Shown here: positions 8,587 to 16,589 of the stretch, in pieces
Layout: each line of letters begins with the position of its first letter
How positions within the stretch are numbered: position 1 is the first letter of the stretch
Assembly: GCF_000178835.2 (NCBI RefSeq)
Contig: NC_015275.1
Coordinates: forward strand, 331,001 to 395,000
From: Cellulosilyticum lentocellum DSM 5427
Lineage (GTDB): Bacteria > Bacillota > Clostridia > Lachnospirales > Cellulosilyticaceae
DNA length: 64,000 nucleotides
Direction of reading: 5' to 3'
The notes under the pieces: model-generated
Databases searched by the model: none
What the model was told of the DNA's origin: nothing
What the model saw: only the letters and a program-made list of their open reading frames with translations
Position numbers and translations under genes: made by a program

Positions 8587-9840
8587 ATGGTAAGTAAAAA
8601 AAGAGTATTTTTAAGGATAACTGTGTTATTAGTAATACTAATGCAATTCTGCATAGGAAGTATAGTAGTCTATGCAAAGACAACACCTGACGGATTTATA
8701 TATCAGAATATGGGGAGTGTAATTTGGATTTCCGGTTATGAAGGAAATCAAAGTGACATACAAATTCCTGAGAGTATTGATGGAAAACCTGTAACAGTAA
8801 TAGCCGCCCAAAGTTTTTATAACAATAAAGTTATCAAGAGTGTGCAAATACCATCTAGTATAACAAGTATAGGATCTCAAGCATTTAGCAAATGCACTAA
8901 TTTAACAAGCATTAATATCCCATTTGATATTACTGAAATAAAATCAATGACATTTCAAGGTTGCACAAGCTTGGAGTATATAGAACTTCCGGGGAATATA
9001 CAAAAAATTGGAAGCTTAACTTTTAGTGATTGTACAAGTTTAAAGAGTATTTCTATTCCAGTTGGAGTAACAGTTATTGAGGATAGTAGTTTTGCTAGTT
9101 GTAGTCGATTAGATACAGTGGTTATACCTAATAGTGTAGTTACAATAGAGAAAAGAGCTTTTAAAGATTGTATAAAATTAAAACAAATTGATTTACCCAA
9201 TGAGATTGTTTCGATAGGGACAAGTAGCTTTGAAAACTGTACAAGTTTACTAGGAATTGAACTTCCTGAAAATTTAACAAAGATTGAATCAAGATTATTT
9301 TACGGTTGTACAAGTTTAGTAGCAGTAGATATACCAGAAAAGGTTGCAGAGATAGGCTCTTATGCGTTTTATGAATGTAGTCAGTTGCAAGCTATTAATA
9401 TACCAGAAAGTGTGATTAAAATAAATTCAAGAAGTTTTTATGGCTGCGCCAATAATCTTACAATCTATGGGCTTGCAGAATCTTATGTAGCAACTTATGC
9501 TACAAAAAATAAAGTAAAGTTTATTAGTCAACAAGGAAATACAGGGATTGTATTAATTTTAAAAGCCATAAAAAATGATATTAATCAATGGGAGATTATA
9601 GCAATTATAAAAGGAGAAGGAGAGAAAGCAGCAACTAACGTTAAGGTAAAACTAAATCTACCAGATAGTTTGGAACTAGTTGAAGGAAATATGGAAGTAA
9701 GTGTAGGTACAGTTAAGCAAGGAGAAGAGAAACAAGTCTCTTGGTTAGTAAAAGAAGTATTAAATGAGAAGCAAGCATATAGTGTGGTTGCATTAGCAGA
9801 GGATAGTGAAGTTCTAATTGAAACAAACAACCTACCATAG
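8587..9840 (+). CDS. Secreted BspA-type leucine-rich-repeat protein
   Basis: A 417-residue protein with a signal peptide (KKR, then a hydrophobic stretch to about residue 30, ending VYA). About ten 23-residue LRR_5 repeats follow (about 60-300) of the pattern I-x-I-P-x2-V-x2-I-x3-A/S-F-x2-C-x2-L. The C-terminal about 90 residues (EIIAIIKGEGEKAATNVKVKLNLP onward in type) resemble a CARDB/DUF11 beta-sandwich adhesion module. Such proteins mediate binding to surfaces or host/plant polymers. There is no LPxTG or SLH anchor, so it is probably released or loosely attached. A TATAAT-like box lies at about 8543. Function is inferred from architecture. Confidence 0.82.
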   Translation: MVSKKRVFLRITVLLVILMQFCIGSIVVYAKTTPDGFIYQNMGSVIWISGYEGNQSDIQIPESIDGKPVTVIAAQSFYNNKVIKSVQIPSSITSIGSQAFSKCTNLTSINIPFDITEIKSMTFQGCTSLEYIELPGNIQKIGSLTFSDCTSLKSISIPVGVTVIEDSSFASCSRLDTVVIPNSVVTIEKRAFKDCIKLKQIDLPNEIVSIGTSSFENCTSLLGIELPENLTKIESRLFYGCTSLVAVDIPEKVAEIGSYAFYECSQLQAINIPESVIKINSRSFYGCANNLTIYGLAESYVATYATKNKVKFISQQGNTGIVLILKAIKNDINQWEIIAIIKGEGEKAATNVKVKLNLPDSLELVEGNMEVSVGTVKQGEEKQVSWLVKEVLNEKQAYSVVALAEDSEVLIETNNLP

Positions 9841-9984
9841 ACAAAAAGTCATATGCATTAATATTTTGGGGTGAAATTCTGATAAACAACACATGGTAAT
9901 CAAAAAGTCATCACTTTTCAGTTATAAAATAAGAATATCTAAAATATATACTTTATCATTCATTCTTTAAAAAAATGAATGGCT

Positions 9985-10048
9985 AAAAGAGGCGTTCTTA
10001 AAAGGTAAAGCAACCTTTGAGAGCGCCTCTTTTAGTGTAGTTTTTTTT
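9985..10048 (+). terminator. Terminator of the leucine-rich-repeat gene
   Basis: AAAAGAGGCGTTCTTAAAAGG pairs with CCTTTGAGAGCGCCTCTTTT (9985-10033), and a run of eight or more T follows at 10040. The remaining 180 nt to the next gene hold only a possible TATAAT at 10170. Confidence 0.8.
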
Positions 10049-10227
10049 CTATCTAACAAAAAATAGGTTAAACAGTAATAAAACCTCGCTCATACCAATA
10101 TCTAAAATAAGATAATGTTGAATATTAGCTTTACTGGTGTTAGAAATAGTCTTTTATTTAGAAAATGATTATAATAGACATATCGAATAATCGGTATAAA
10201 GCACATCGTAAAGGAGGAAGAAAAGAC

Positions 10228-11109
10228 ATGAATAGAGCGACTCACCTTTGTCGTATTCCGTGTAATTCGTTGCCACTAGTGGGTGAAGCAGATTTTGGGC
10301 TTTCTCTCAAACCAATGGTGCATTGCGATAGAATTGCAGAATTTAATGTTCTTATTTATGTACTAAAAGGCGGTATGCAAATAGTGGAAGATGGCACTAT
10401 ATATGAATTATCGCCTCATACTTTATTTTTCTTAAAGAGTGGCGTGCATCATTGGGGAGAAAAGCATTTTGAAAGTGGGACAGCATGGTATTATATACAT
10501 TTTTATAATAATGAACCCCCTTTAAATATGCCACAGCTGAAAAATAATAGGATTTATGGTGGTCCTAAATATTTATCACCATCGGATTTCAATTGCTATA
10601 TAACCGTTCCTAAGCTTTTAAATTTACCAATTGGCAATGAATTTGAAAAGGAAATTGAAAAATTGATTGATTTGTTTAAGTCAGCAGTTGCAACGGATAT
10701 GATTAGAGCAAATGTCATGTTGTGGGAAATTCTCCTGCATAGCTTTGATATTGCACAAGGCAAAGTTGAAAGTTCAAAAGAGGATAGGCGAACACAAAGT
10801 GTCATTGATTTCCTTGAGCAGAATTACTGTCGGAATTTTACTGCTGAGGAACTTGGAAAAGCAGTTGGATTGACGTACAAGTATATTGGCACCCTATTTA
10901 AAGTGAAAACAGGTATGACGATTAAAGAATATCAATTAATGCTGAGAATGAGGAAAGCAGAGCGGTTACTATGTGAAACAGAAATGTCAGTAGCGGAAAT
11001 TGCAAGTGAAACCGGGTTTTATGATACATTTTATTTCAGCAAAATATTCAAGCGCAAAAATGAAATATCTCCTCTAAAATTTAGAAATGTTTATGTCCCA
11101 AGGATTTAA
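10228..11109 (+). CDS. AraC-family transcriptional regulator
   Basis: A 293-residue regulator with an N-terminal cupin sugar-binding domain (residues 1-130; SPHTLFFLKSGVHHWGEKH) and a C-terminal double helix-turn-helix. The latter contains FTAEELGKAVGLTYKYIGTLFK and MSVAEIASETGFYDTFYFSKIFK. I choose ATG 10228 behind AAGGAGG; the frame is open upstream to 10165 without a ribosome site. It lies 103 nt upstream of the GH127 gene in the same orientation, so it very likely activates that gene in response to an arabinose-containing oligosaccharide. Confidence 0.88.
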   Translation: MNRATHLCRIPCNSLPLVGEADFGLSLKPMVHCDRIAEFNVLIYVLKGGMQIVEDGTIYELSPHTLFFLKSGVHHWGEKHFESGTAWYYIHFYNNEPPLNMPQLKNNRIYGGPKYLSPSDFNCYITVPKLLNLPIGNEFEKEIEKLIDLFKSAVATDMIRANVMLWEILLHSFDIAQGKVESSKEDRRTQSVIDFLEQNYCRNFTAEELGKAVGLTYKYIGTLFKVKTGMTIKEYQLMLRMRKAERLLCETEMSVAEIASETGFYDTFYFSKIFKRKNEISPLKFRNVYVPRI

Positions 11110-11212
11110 TATCAATCAGAAAAAAATACATAAATTCCGGAATATAATCCATGTTATCTGCCTCAGTTAAGGAATATTATACATATATAAGAGTAACGAG
11201 GGAGGCTAAGAC

Positions 11213-13129
11213 ATGAATGATATGTTAAAGAAATTTACAGTTACAGATAAATTTTTTGGATATTACGAAGCACTTATTAAGGATACGGTGGTGCCCTATC
11301 AGGAAAAGGTATTAAACGATCAAATTGAAGGTGCTGAAAAGAGTCATGCCATAGAAAACTTTAGATTAGCAGCGAAGGTGATTGAAACAGAAAAATGTGA
11401 TGAAGCCTTTTATGGAATGATCTTTCAAGATAGTGATGTTGCAAAGTGGCTTGAAGCCGCTGCTTATACACTATTAATGCATTCAGATGAGGAGCTTGAA
11501 AAACGTTGTGATGAGGTGATTGACTTAATTGGCCGTGCGCAACATCAGGATGGGTATCTTAATACCTACTTTACTGTGAAAGAACCGGACAAGCGCTGGA
11601 CTAATCTTGAGGAAGCACATGAGCTTTACTGTGCGGGGCATATGATGGAAGCTGCTGTTACTTATGCTGAATGTACAGGGAAAACAAAGTTACTTGATAT
11701 AATGTGTCGTATGGCAGACCATATTTATGAACGCTTTATTGAGGATGAAGTACCAGGATATCCAGGACACCCTGAAGTTGAACTTGCTCTGATGAGGCTG
11801 TACAGATTTACGAAAAATGAGAAGTATAAGCGTCTTGCTCAGCACTTTATTGACGTTAGAGGTGTGGATAGTGATTATTTTATAAAGGAAAGTGAGTGTT
11901 ACAACTGGACTGTTTGGGGTAATGACTGCAACAATAAGGAATATACCCAAAATCATCTTCCTGTAAGGGAACAGACAAAAGCCGTTGGGCATGCCGTTCG
12001 AGCAGTTTACCTTTACACAGGTATGGCTGATGTGGCAGTAGAGACTAGTGATGAAAGTCTAAAAAAAGCTTGTGAGACACTTTGGGAGAATATTACTAAG
12101 TGCAGAATGTATGTCACAGGTGCTATTGGTTCAGCTTATGAGGGAGAAGCTTTTACCAAGGACTATCACCTGCCTAATGATACAGCTTATGCTGAGACCT
12201 GTGCGGCAATCGGCTTGATTTTCTTCGCAAGAAAGATGATTGACCTTGAAAAGAACAATGAATATGCTGATATTATGGAACGCGCCCTTTATAACTGTGT
12301 CCTTGCAGGCATGCAGCTAGATGGAACAAAGTTCTTTTATGTCAATCCTCTAGAGAGCATACCTGGCATATCTGGGGAAGCCGTTACTCACCGTCATGCA
12401 CTACCACAGCGTCCAAAGTGGTTTACTTGTGCATGCTGTCCTCCTAATGTGGCGAGGCTTTTATCCTCTATGGGAAGATATGCATGGAGTGAAGAAGGAA
12501 ATACGGTTTATTCTCATCTTTTCATTGGGGGAACACTTGATCTGACCGACACTTTACACGGCAAAATTAAAGTTGAAACCAGCTACCCTTATGGAAACCA
12601 GGTTCGCTATAGATTTGAGCCAAATGATGAATCCATGGATTTAACTCTGGCAATTAGACTACCACTTTGGAGTGAAAATACAAGCATCATGCTAGATGAA
12701 AAGAAAGCTAATTATGAAATCAGAAATGGATATGTTTATCTTACTAAGGCGTTTACCCAGGAGGATATGGTAACTGTAACTTTTGATATGAACGTCAAAC
12801 GTATTTTTGCTTCTAGTAAGATTACAGCTGATAGTGGCAAGGTGGCATTTTCAAGAGGCCCATTGATTTATTGCGCTGAGGGGATTGATAATGCTGGAGA
12901 CGTCTTTAGCCTGAGAGCAAAGAAAGATGGAGAGATTGAAGCTTATAGTTCTGAAAAACTAAATGGTATTGTTGAGATTAAAATTGATGGGTATAAGGTG
13001 AGTGAGAGTAAGCTAATTTATTCTACCGTACGTCCAGAAGTACAACCTTGTAAGATTACCCTTATTCCCTATTATACATGGGGCAATCGAGGGATTAATC
13101 AGATGCGCGTATGGCTTCCAGAAGAATAA
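11213..13129 (+). CDS. GH127 beta-L-arabinofuranosidase
   Basis: A 638-residue (DUF1680) cytoplasmic glycosidase with no signal peptide. GH127 enzymes such as Bifidobacterium HypBA1 release L-arabinose from beta-linked arabinofuranosides of plant glycoproteins and pectin. The zinc/catalytic residues are in place: E328-T-C330 in AYAETCAAIG and C408-C409 in FTCACCPPN, corresponding to E338, C340, C417 and C418 of HypBA1. Full length for the family. Start ATG 11213 follows GAGGGAGG. It pairs with the AraC regulator upstream and complements the pectate lyase in this window. A 79-nt piece of this gene is duplicated at 16041-16119. Confidence 0.92.
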   Translation: MNDMLKKFTVTDKFFGYYEALIKDTVVPYQEKVLNDQIEGAEKSHAIENFRLAAKVIETEKCDEAFYGMIFQDSDVAKWLEAAAYTLLMHSDEELEKRCDEVIDLIGRAQHQDGYLNTYFTVKEPDKRWTNLEEAHELYCAGHMMEAAVTYAECTGKTKLLDIMCRMADHIYERFIEDEVPGYPGHPEVELALMRLYRFTKNEKYKRLAQHFIDVRGVDSDYFIKESECYNWTVWGNDCNNKEYTQNHLPVREQTKAVGHAVRAVYLYTGMADVAVETSDESLKKACETLWENITKCRMYVTGAIGSAYEGEAFTKDYHLPNDTAYAETCAAIGLIFFARKMIDLEKNNEYADIMERALYNCVLAGMQLDGTKFFYVNPLESIPGISGEAVTHRHALPQRPKWFTCACCPPNVARLLSSMGRYAWSEEGNTVYSHLFIGGTLDLTDTLHGKIKVETSYPYGNQVRYRFEPNDESMDLTLAIRLPLWSENTSIMLDEKKANYEIRNGYVYLTKAFTQEDMVTVTFDMNVKRIFASSKITADSGKVAFSRGPLIYCAEGIDNAGDVFSLRAKKDGEIEAYSSEKLNGIVEIKIDGYKVSESKLIYSTVRPEVQPCKITLIPYYTWGNRGINQMRVWLPEE

Positions 13130-13181
13130 TGAAAACATATTTTGCATAGACCAAGTTATTATATGATTAATACTTTAGGAG

Positions 13182-13232
13182 AAAGGCTATTTTTATAGTT
13201 AGTAGAAGCTAACTTAGAAATAGCTTTTTTTA
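13182..13232 (+). terminator. Terminator of the GH127 gene
   Basis: AAAGGCTATTT and AAATAGCTTTTTT form the outer stem, TAGTTAG and CTAACTTA the inner one; the T-run ends the element. Confidence 0.75.
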
Positions 13233-13368
13233 TTTACAAAAACTTGCTTCTAAATATATACAAGTAAAAATACGAGAAAGGTAATATATTAAGAATATTT
13301 AAAAAATATAAAATATATGATACAATTTTAGTTGTTAATTATAAAATGAAGATTATAGGAGGAAGAGT

Positions 13369-15243
13369 ATGAATAAGAAGATAAAGAAATTACTAGTAGG
13401 GATAGTATCTGCTACATTAGTTATGACGGCTAGTGGGGGCATTTATGGACAAGCTATTGAAGCAGAACAAATTCGCATACAAGCTAATGTTGGAGAAGTA
13501 CAAGTCATAGAACCTAATATATTTATATTTTTACCTAGAACTAAGCAAACTGGTAATCATGAGCTAAGAATTCTTTGCCAGGTACCTAAAGAGAGTCAAA
13601 GTGCTTTATGTGAGGTTTATCAAAACGGTAAACTAATTAAGACTTACGATATTTTAGAAACATCAATACAAGAAATGAATGGTTTCATTTTAGAAGTTCC
13701 TATTGCTGAAGTTGGTAAATATACTTACAAGGCCAATCTTATTATTGACGGAGTTAAGGTAAAGGAAGTTACTAGTCTTGAGGTAGAGCAATATAAAGAG
13801 ATGCAACCTGCAAAGTTAATTTGTAAAACAAATAGTACAGGTGATGTACTCATTAGATCTGTTTTACTTCATTATGGTGAGTTAAAGAAATATGTGCTTT
13901 ATGAAAATGGCAAACCTATAGAGGAAAGAAAAGTAGATAATGCCTATGTTAATAAAGATATTGAAATTCCTAATTTTGTTATTAAAAATAGACAGCCAGG
14001 TACGTATACTTATGAGATTATAGCTTATGGTAATAATACAGAGGGGGTAGTAAGTATACCTGCCATAGTTGAAGTAAAAGAAGCAACTAAAATATTAAAA
14101 ACAGGGGAATTGAAGGTAACGAAGGTAGGAGAAGAAGAGGAAACAGGGATAGATGTGCTAACTATAGATATTAATATTCCTGAAGCATCTGGTGCTACTA
14201 AGTATGAGGTATATTATAATGGTATTATTGTTTTGTCAGGAGATGTAGAACAAGATCGTAATGCCATAGCAGCTATTGAAAAGCAATTAGACTATAGAGG
14301 TAGCTTAAGCTTAATAGGAGATTGGCAACTGGTTTTAAGTAATGAGGAAGGATATACTATAAGTGAGAGTCAGATCTTTACAAGAGAAGTACCTATTACT
14401 CATACAGCAATCAGTAAAAATGAGGATAACACACTTCAGCTTTTATGGGAAAATGCAACGGATGAAGAATATGTGGTATTTGTTTATGAAAATGATAGAA
14501 TTGTATATACATTACTATGTGGGGCAGGATCAGAAAATCAAGTAAAGATTCCTGTTCATTCTAGTATTAAATCTGGAGATACAGCTCAATATCATCTAGA
14601 AGCATTATATGGCGAGGGGCTTTATAAATCAGAGGTCTTGAGTTATAAAATACCTGAATTAGAACTAGTACCAGCAGGACCAGTGCCAGCAGAACCTGTG
14701 GTTGCTCATAATTGTTGGAATGGAGAACAAAATTATAGTATCACATTTAATATGTGGTATGGTGTGAATGGTACTTCTTGGAGATTGTATGAAAATGATA
14801 AACTTATTTTTGAAGAATCATTAGTGGCTAATGGAACAAGTGCTCAACAAGGCAATGCCAACATGAAGAATAAGGTAGCTGGAACATATACGTATTATGC
14901 TGAATTAGTTAATGAAAATGGGGTTACAAAATCTAAGCCTATTACAGTAACGGTTAATCCAATCCTACCAGGAACACCTGTTTTGTCTTATCAAAGTAAT
15001 AATAATACAGCCTATACTATTGATATGAATATGTGGTATGGCAATAACGGTAGTGAGTGGGAGCTTTATGAGAATGATAAGCTTATTATTACTAGGCCTC
15101 TAAAAGTAAATGACAAAAATGCTCAAAAAGATAGTTATATCATAGAAAATCAAATACCAGGGACCTATACTTATTATGCTGTATTAGTAGGAAGAGATGG
15201 AAAGACAACATCAGAACCTATTACAGTTAATGTATCCTATTAG
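13369..15243 (+). CDS. Secreted multi-domain protein with chitinase-associated Ig-like repeats
   Basis: A 624-residue exported protein (signal peptide residues 1-28, MNKKIKKLLVGIVSATLVM then ASGGIYGQA). It is composed of repeated beta-sandwich modules. The last two (about 435-530 and 535-624) are clearly homologous: NMWYG-NNG/VNG, LYENDKL, AQ, GTYTYYA and a closing TVN. This module is familiar as an accessory domain beside chitinase and cellulase catalytic domains in Firmicutes. No catalytic domain is visible, so it is probably a substrate-binding or structural protein. RBS AGGAGG precedes ATG 13369. It is followed by a small membrane-anchored protein. Confidence 0.72.
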   Translation: MNKKIKKLLVGIVSATLVMTASGGIYGQAIEAEQIRIQANVGEVQVIEPNIFIFLPRTKQTGNHELRILCQVPKESQSALCEVYQNGKLIKTYDILETSIQEMNGFILEVPIAEVGKYTYKANLIIDGVKVKEVTSLEVEQYKEMQPAKLICKTNSTGDVLIRSVLLHYGELKKYVLYENGKPIEERKVDNAYVNKDIEIPNFVIKNRQPGTYTYEIIAYGNNTEGVVSIPAIVEVKEATKILKTGELKVTKVGEEEETGIDVLTIDINIPEASGATKYEVYYNGIIVLSGDVEQDRNAIAAIEKQLDYRGSLSLIGDWQLVLSNEEGYTISESQIFTREVPITHTAISKNEDNTLQLLWENATDEEYVVFVYENDRIVYTLLCGAGSENQVKIPVHSSIKSGDTAQYHLEALYGEGLYKSEVLSYKIPELELVPAGPVPAEPVVAHNCWNGEQNYSITFNMWYGVNGTSWRLYENDKLIFEESLVANGTSAQQGNANMKNKVAGTYTYYAELVNENGVTKSKPITVTVNPILPGTPVLSYQSNNNTAYTIDMNMWYGNNGSEWELYENDKLIITRPLKVNDKNAQKDSYIIENQIPGTYTYYAVLVGRDGKTTSEPITVNVSY

Positions 15244-15388
15244 CCTCAATCTTGGATGAAAAATAGGCCTATAAGTACATGTTTTTCTATTATTATGATA
15301 GTACAACCAGAGAGGAATATTTTCCAAAGTTGCTCTTATCACAAAAGAACTATCTAACTATTTTCAATAGCTAAAGGAGGCTCACTAG

Positions 15389-15991
15389 ATGGAGGTAAAA
15401 AAGAGTCATAAACATAAGAAAGTATTTTTACCTGTACTCATTGTATTTTTAGCTTTATTATTATGTAGTATTTTAGCTGTAATTCTCTATTTTAATACAG
15501 CTAACGTTACACCAATAGCATCTACTAGCACGTTGGAAGATGCTATAACACCACCAAGCAAAGAGCCTGAAATACCTCCGGTTGTGGAGGATACGCTTAT
15601 AGATAAACCATTACCTAATATCACTACTGATAAGTACATATTCTTATGTCCAGACGAATGGAAAGAGAAAATCTCCATAAAGTATTCTGATGATACTAAA
15701 GATGTAACGATATATCACAATTGTCCACCTGAATGTTGTGATCCTGTATATCCTCAACAATTAATGGGAATTGTTACTCTAACCACCAAAGAACTTGAAG
15801 AAGAAAAAGCTAGTTTTAAAAATCCAGATCAATTTCCAAAAAACCGCATAGTACTCCAGACTTCGGAGTTTACAATTATGTGGGTTCCTTCATTAACCAA
15901 CGACCATAGCATTGAAAAGTACTCTGATGAACTTAGTGAAATGGGCAAATTAAGGCCTACTATTCATACATTCTTTAGTTTGAGAAATTAA
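15389..15991 (+). CDS. Membrane-anchored protein of unknown function
   Basis: A 200-residue protein with a basic N-terminus (KKSHKHKK), one transmembrane helix (about 13-35), a Pro/Glu/Ser-rich spacer (40-75) and an extracytoplasmic domain. That domain contains a cysteine cluster, CPPECC, near residue 112. I do not recognise the domain. RBS AAAGGAGG precedes ATG 15389. The cysteines may bind metal or form a disulfide. It follows the secreted repeat protein in the same direction with a gap of about 145 nt and may belong to the same cell-surface set. Confidence 0.6.
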   Translation: MEVKKSHKHKKVFLPVLIVFLALLLCSILAVILYFNTANVTPIASTSTLEDAITPPSKEPEIPPVVEDTLIDKPLPNITTDKYIFLCPDEWKEKISIKYSDDTKDVTIYHNCPPECCDPVYPQQLMGIVTLTTKELEEEKASFKNPDQFPKNRIVLQTSEFTIMWVPSLTNDHSIEKYSDELSEMGKLRPTIHTFFSLRN

Positions 15992-16005
15992 CTTCTACAA
16001 TAAAA

Positions 16006-16042
16006 CCCGTGTTAATGCACAAAGGTTGTGCATTAACACGGG
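16006..16042 (-). terminator. Perfect 17-bp hairpin, terminator of a lost minus-strand gene
   Basis: CCCGTGTTAATGCACAA and its exact complement flank AGG. A T-run (TTTTATTG) follows only when read on the minus strand, so it probably terminated the acetyltransferase gene now reduced to a stub at 16126-16308. It can still serve the plus-strand gene ending at 15991. Confidence 0.6.
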
Positions 16043-16119
16043 CAATCAGACTACCATTTTAGAGTGAGAATACAAACATCATGCTAGGTGGGAAGAAAGC
16101 TAATTGTAAAATCAGAAAT
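16041..16119 (+). pseudogene. Fragment of a GH127 gene
   Basis: This matches 12650-12728 of the GH127 gene: GGCAAT-AGACTACCA, then GAGTGA-AATACAA-CATCATGCTA and AAGAAAGCTAATT. All the substitutions I count are transitions, and one creates TAG in place of a tryptophan codon. No other part of the gene is present. Confidence 0.8.
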
Positions 16120-16125
16120 TTGAGA

Positions 16126-16308
16126 TTAGAGTATCTTCCTCATAAACATTCCCATGGGTTGCTCAAACGGGGTACCATTAAGCAATAAGCCACCACAATC
16201 TACATAGCCAAGTTTTCGATAAAAATATTGAGTACTTTCATCTACTTGAGTAGAGAGAAGAAGCATTTTATCCCCCATAAAATTCAAATTTATAAGTCTA
16301 TAAAACAT
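16126..16308 (-). pseudogene. C-terminal stub of a GNAT acetyltransferase
   Basis: The 60-codon frame contains LLLSTQVDESTQYFYRKLGY, then CGG and EQPMGMFMRKIL, the typical end of a Clostridial GNAT N-acetyltransferase (acetyl-CoA binding lies upstream and is missing). The first ten residues are unrelated, and no ribosome site is present. It is a truncated remnant between two other gene fragments. Confidence 0.7.
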
Positions 16309-16350
16309 TTATTTTTAATAGTTTATACTGTTTATCTGAATAGTTCAACC

Positions 16351-16416
16351 TTTGACTTTTCACAGTTTTTTTAGATTTACAGCATTTAAGTTGTGATGGC
16401 AAGGTAAGAAGTTTAA
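16351..16416 (+). pseudogene. Degraded third copy of the TIM-barrel gene segment
   Basis: CTTTTCA-, TTTTTTAGATTTACA and TGTGATGG-AAGGTAAG-AGTTTAA match 738-795 of the gene at 561-1316. It is more diverged than the copy at 6929-7018 and no longer open. Confidence 0.6.
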
Positions 16417-16475
16417 AATAAAATGTTTAAAAATGCATTTTAACATAATAATATGCAAAATATAATATAAATGCT

Positions 16476-16504
16476 TTGTTTTAAGTGTATAATTATGCTA
16501 TAAT
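16476..16504 (+). promoter_or_regulatory. Sigma-A-type promoter of carB
   Basis: TTGTTT (16476-16481), exactly 17 nt, then TATAAT (16499-16504), about 85 nt before the carB start. A near-palindrome TGTTTAAAAATGCATTTTAACA spelled across 16424-16445 lies just upstream and could be an operator. I do not see a PyrR-type leader. Confidence 0.6.
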
Positions 16505-16589
16505 CATAAATAATGAAAAGTCTAAATAATATGAGCAGTTAGGGGGTTATTGGGCTATCATGAATCTTAACTTTGGAGGATCGTGGTTA

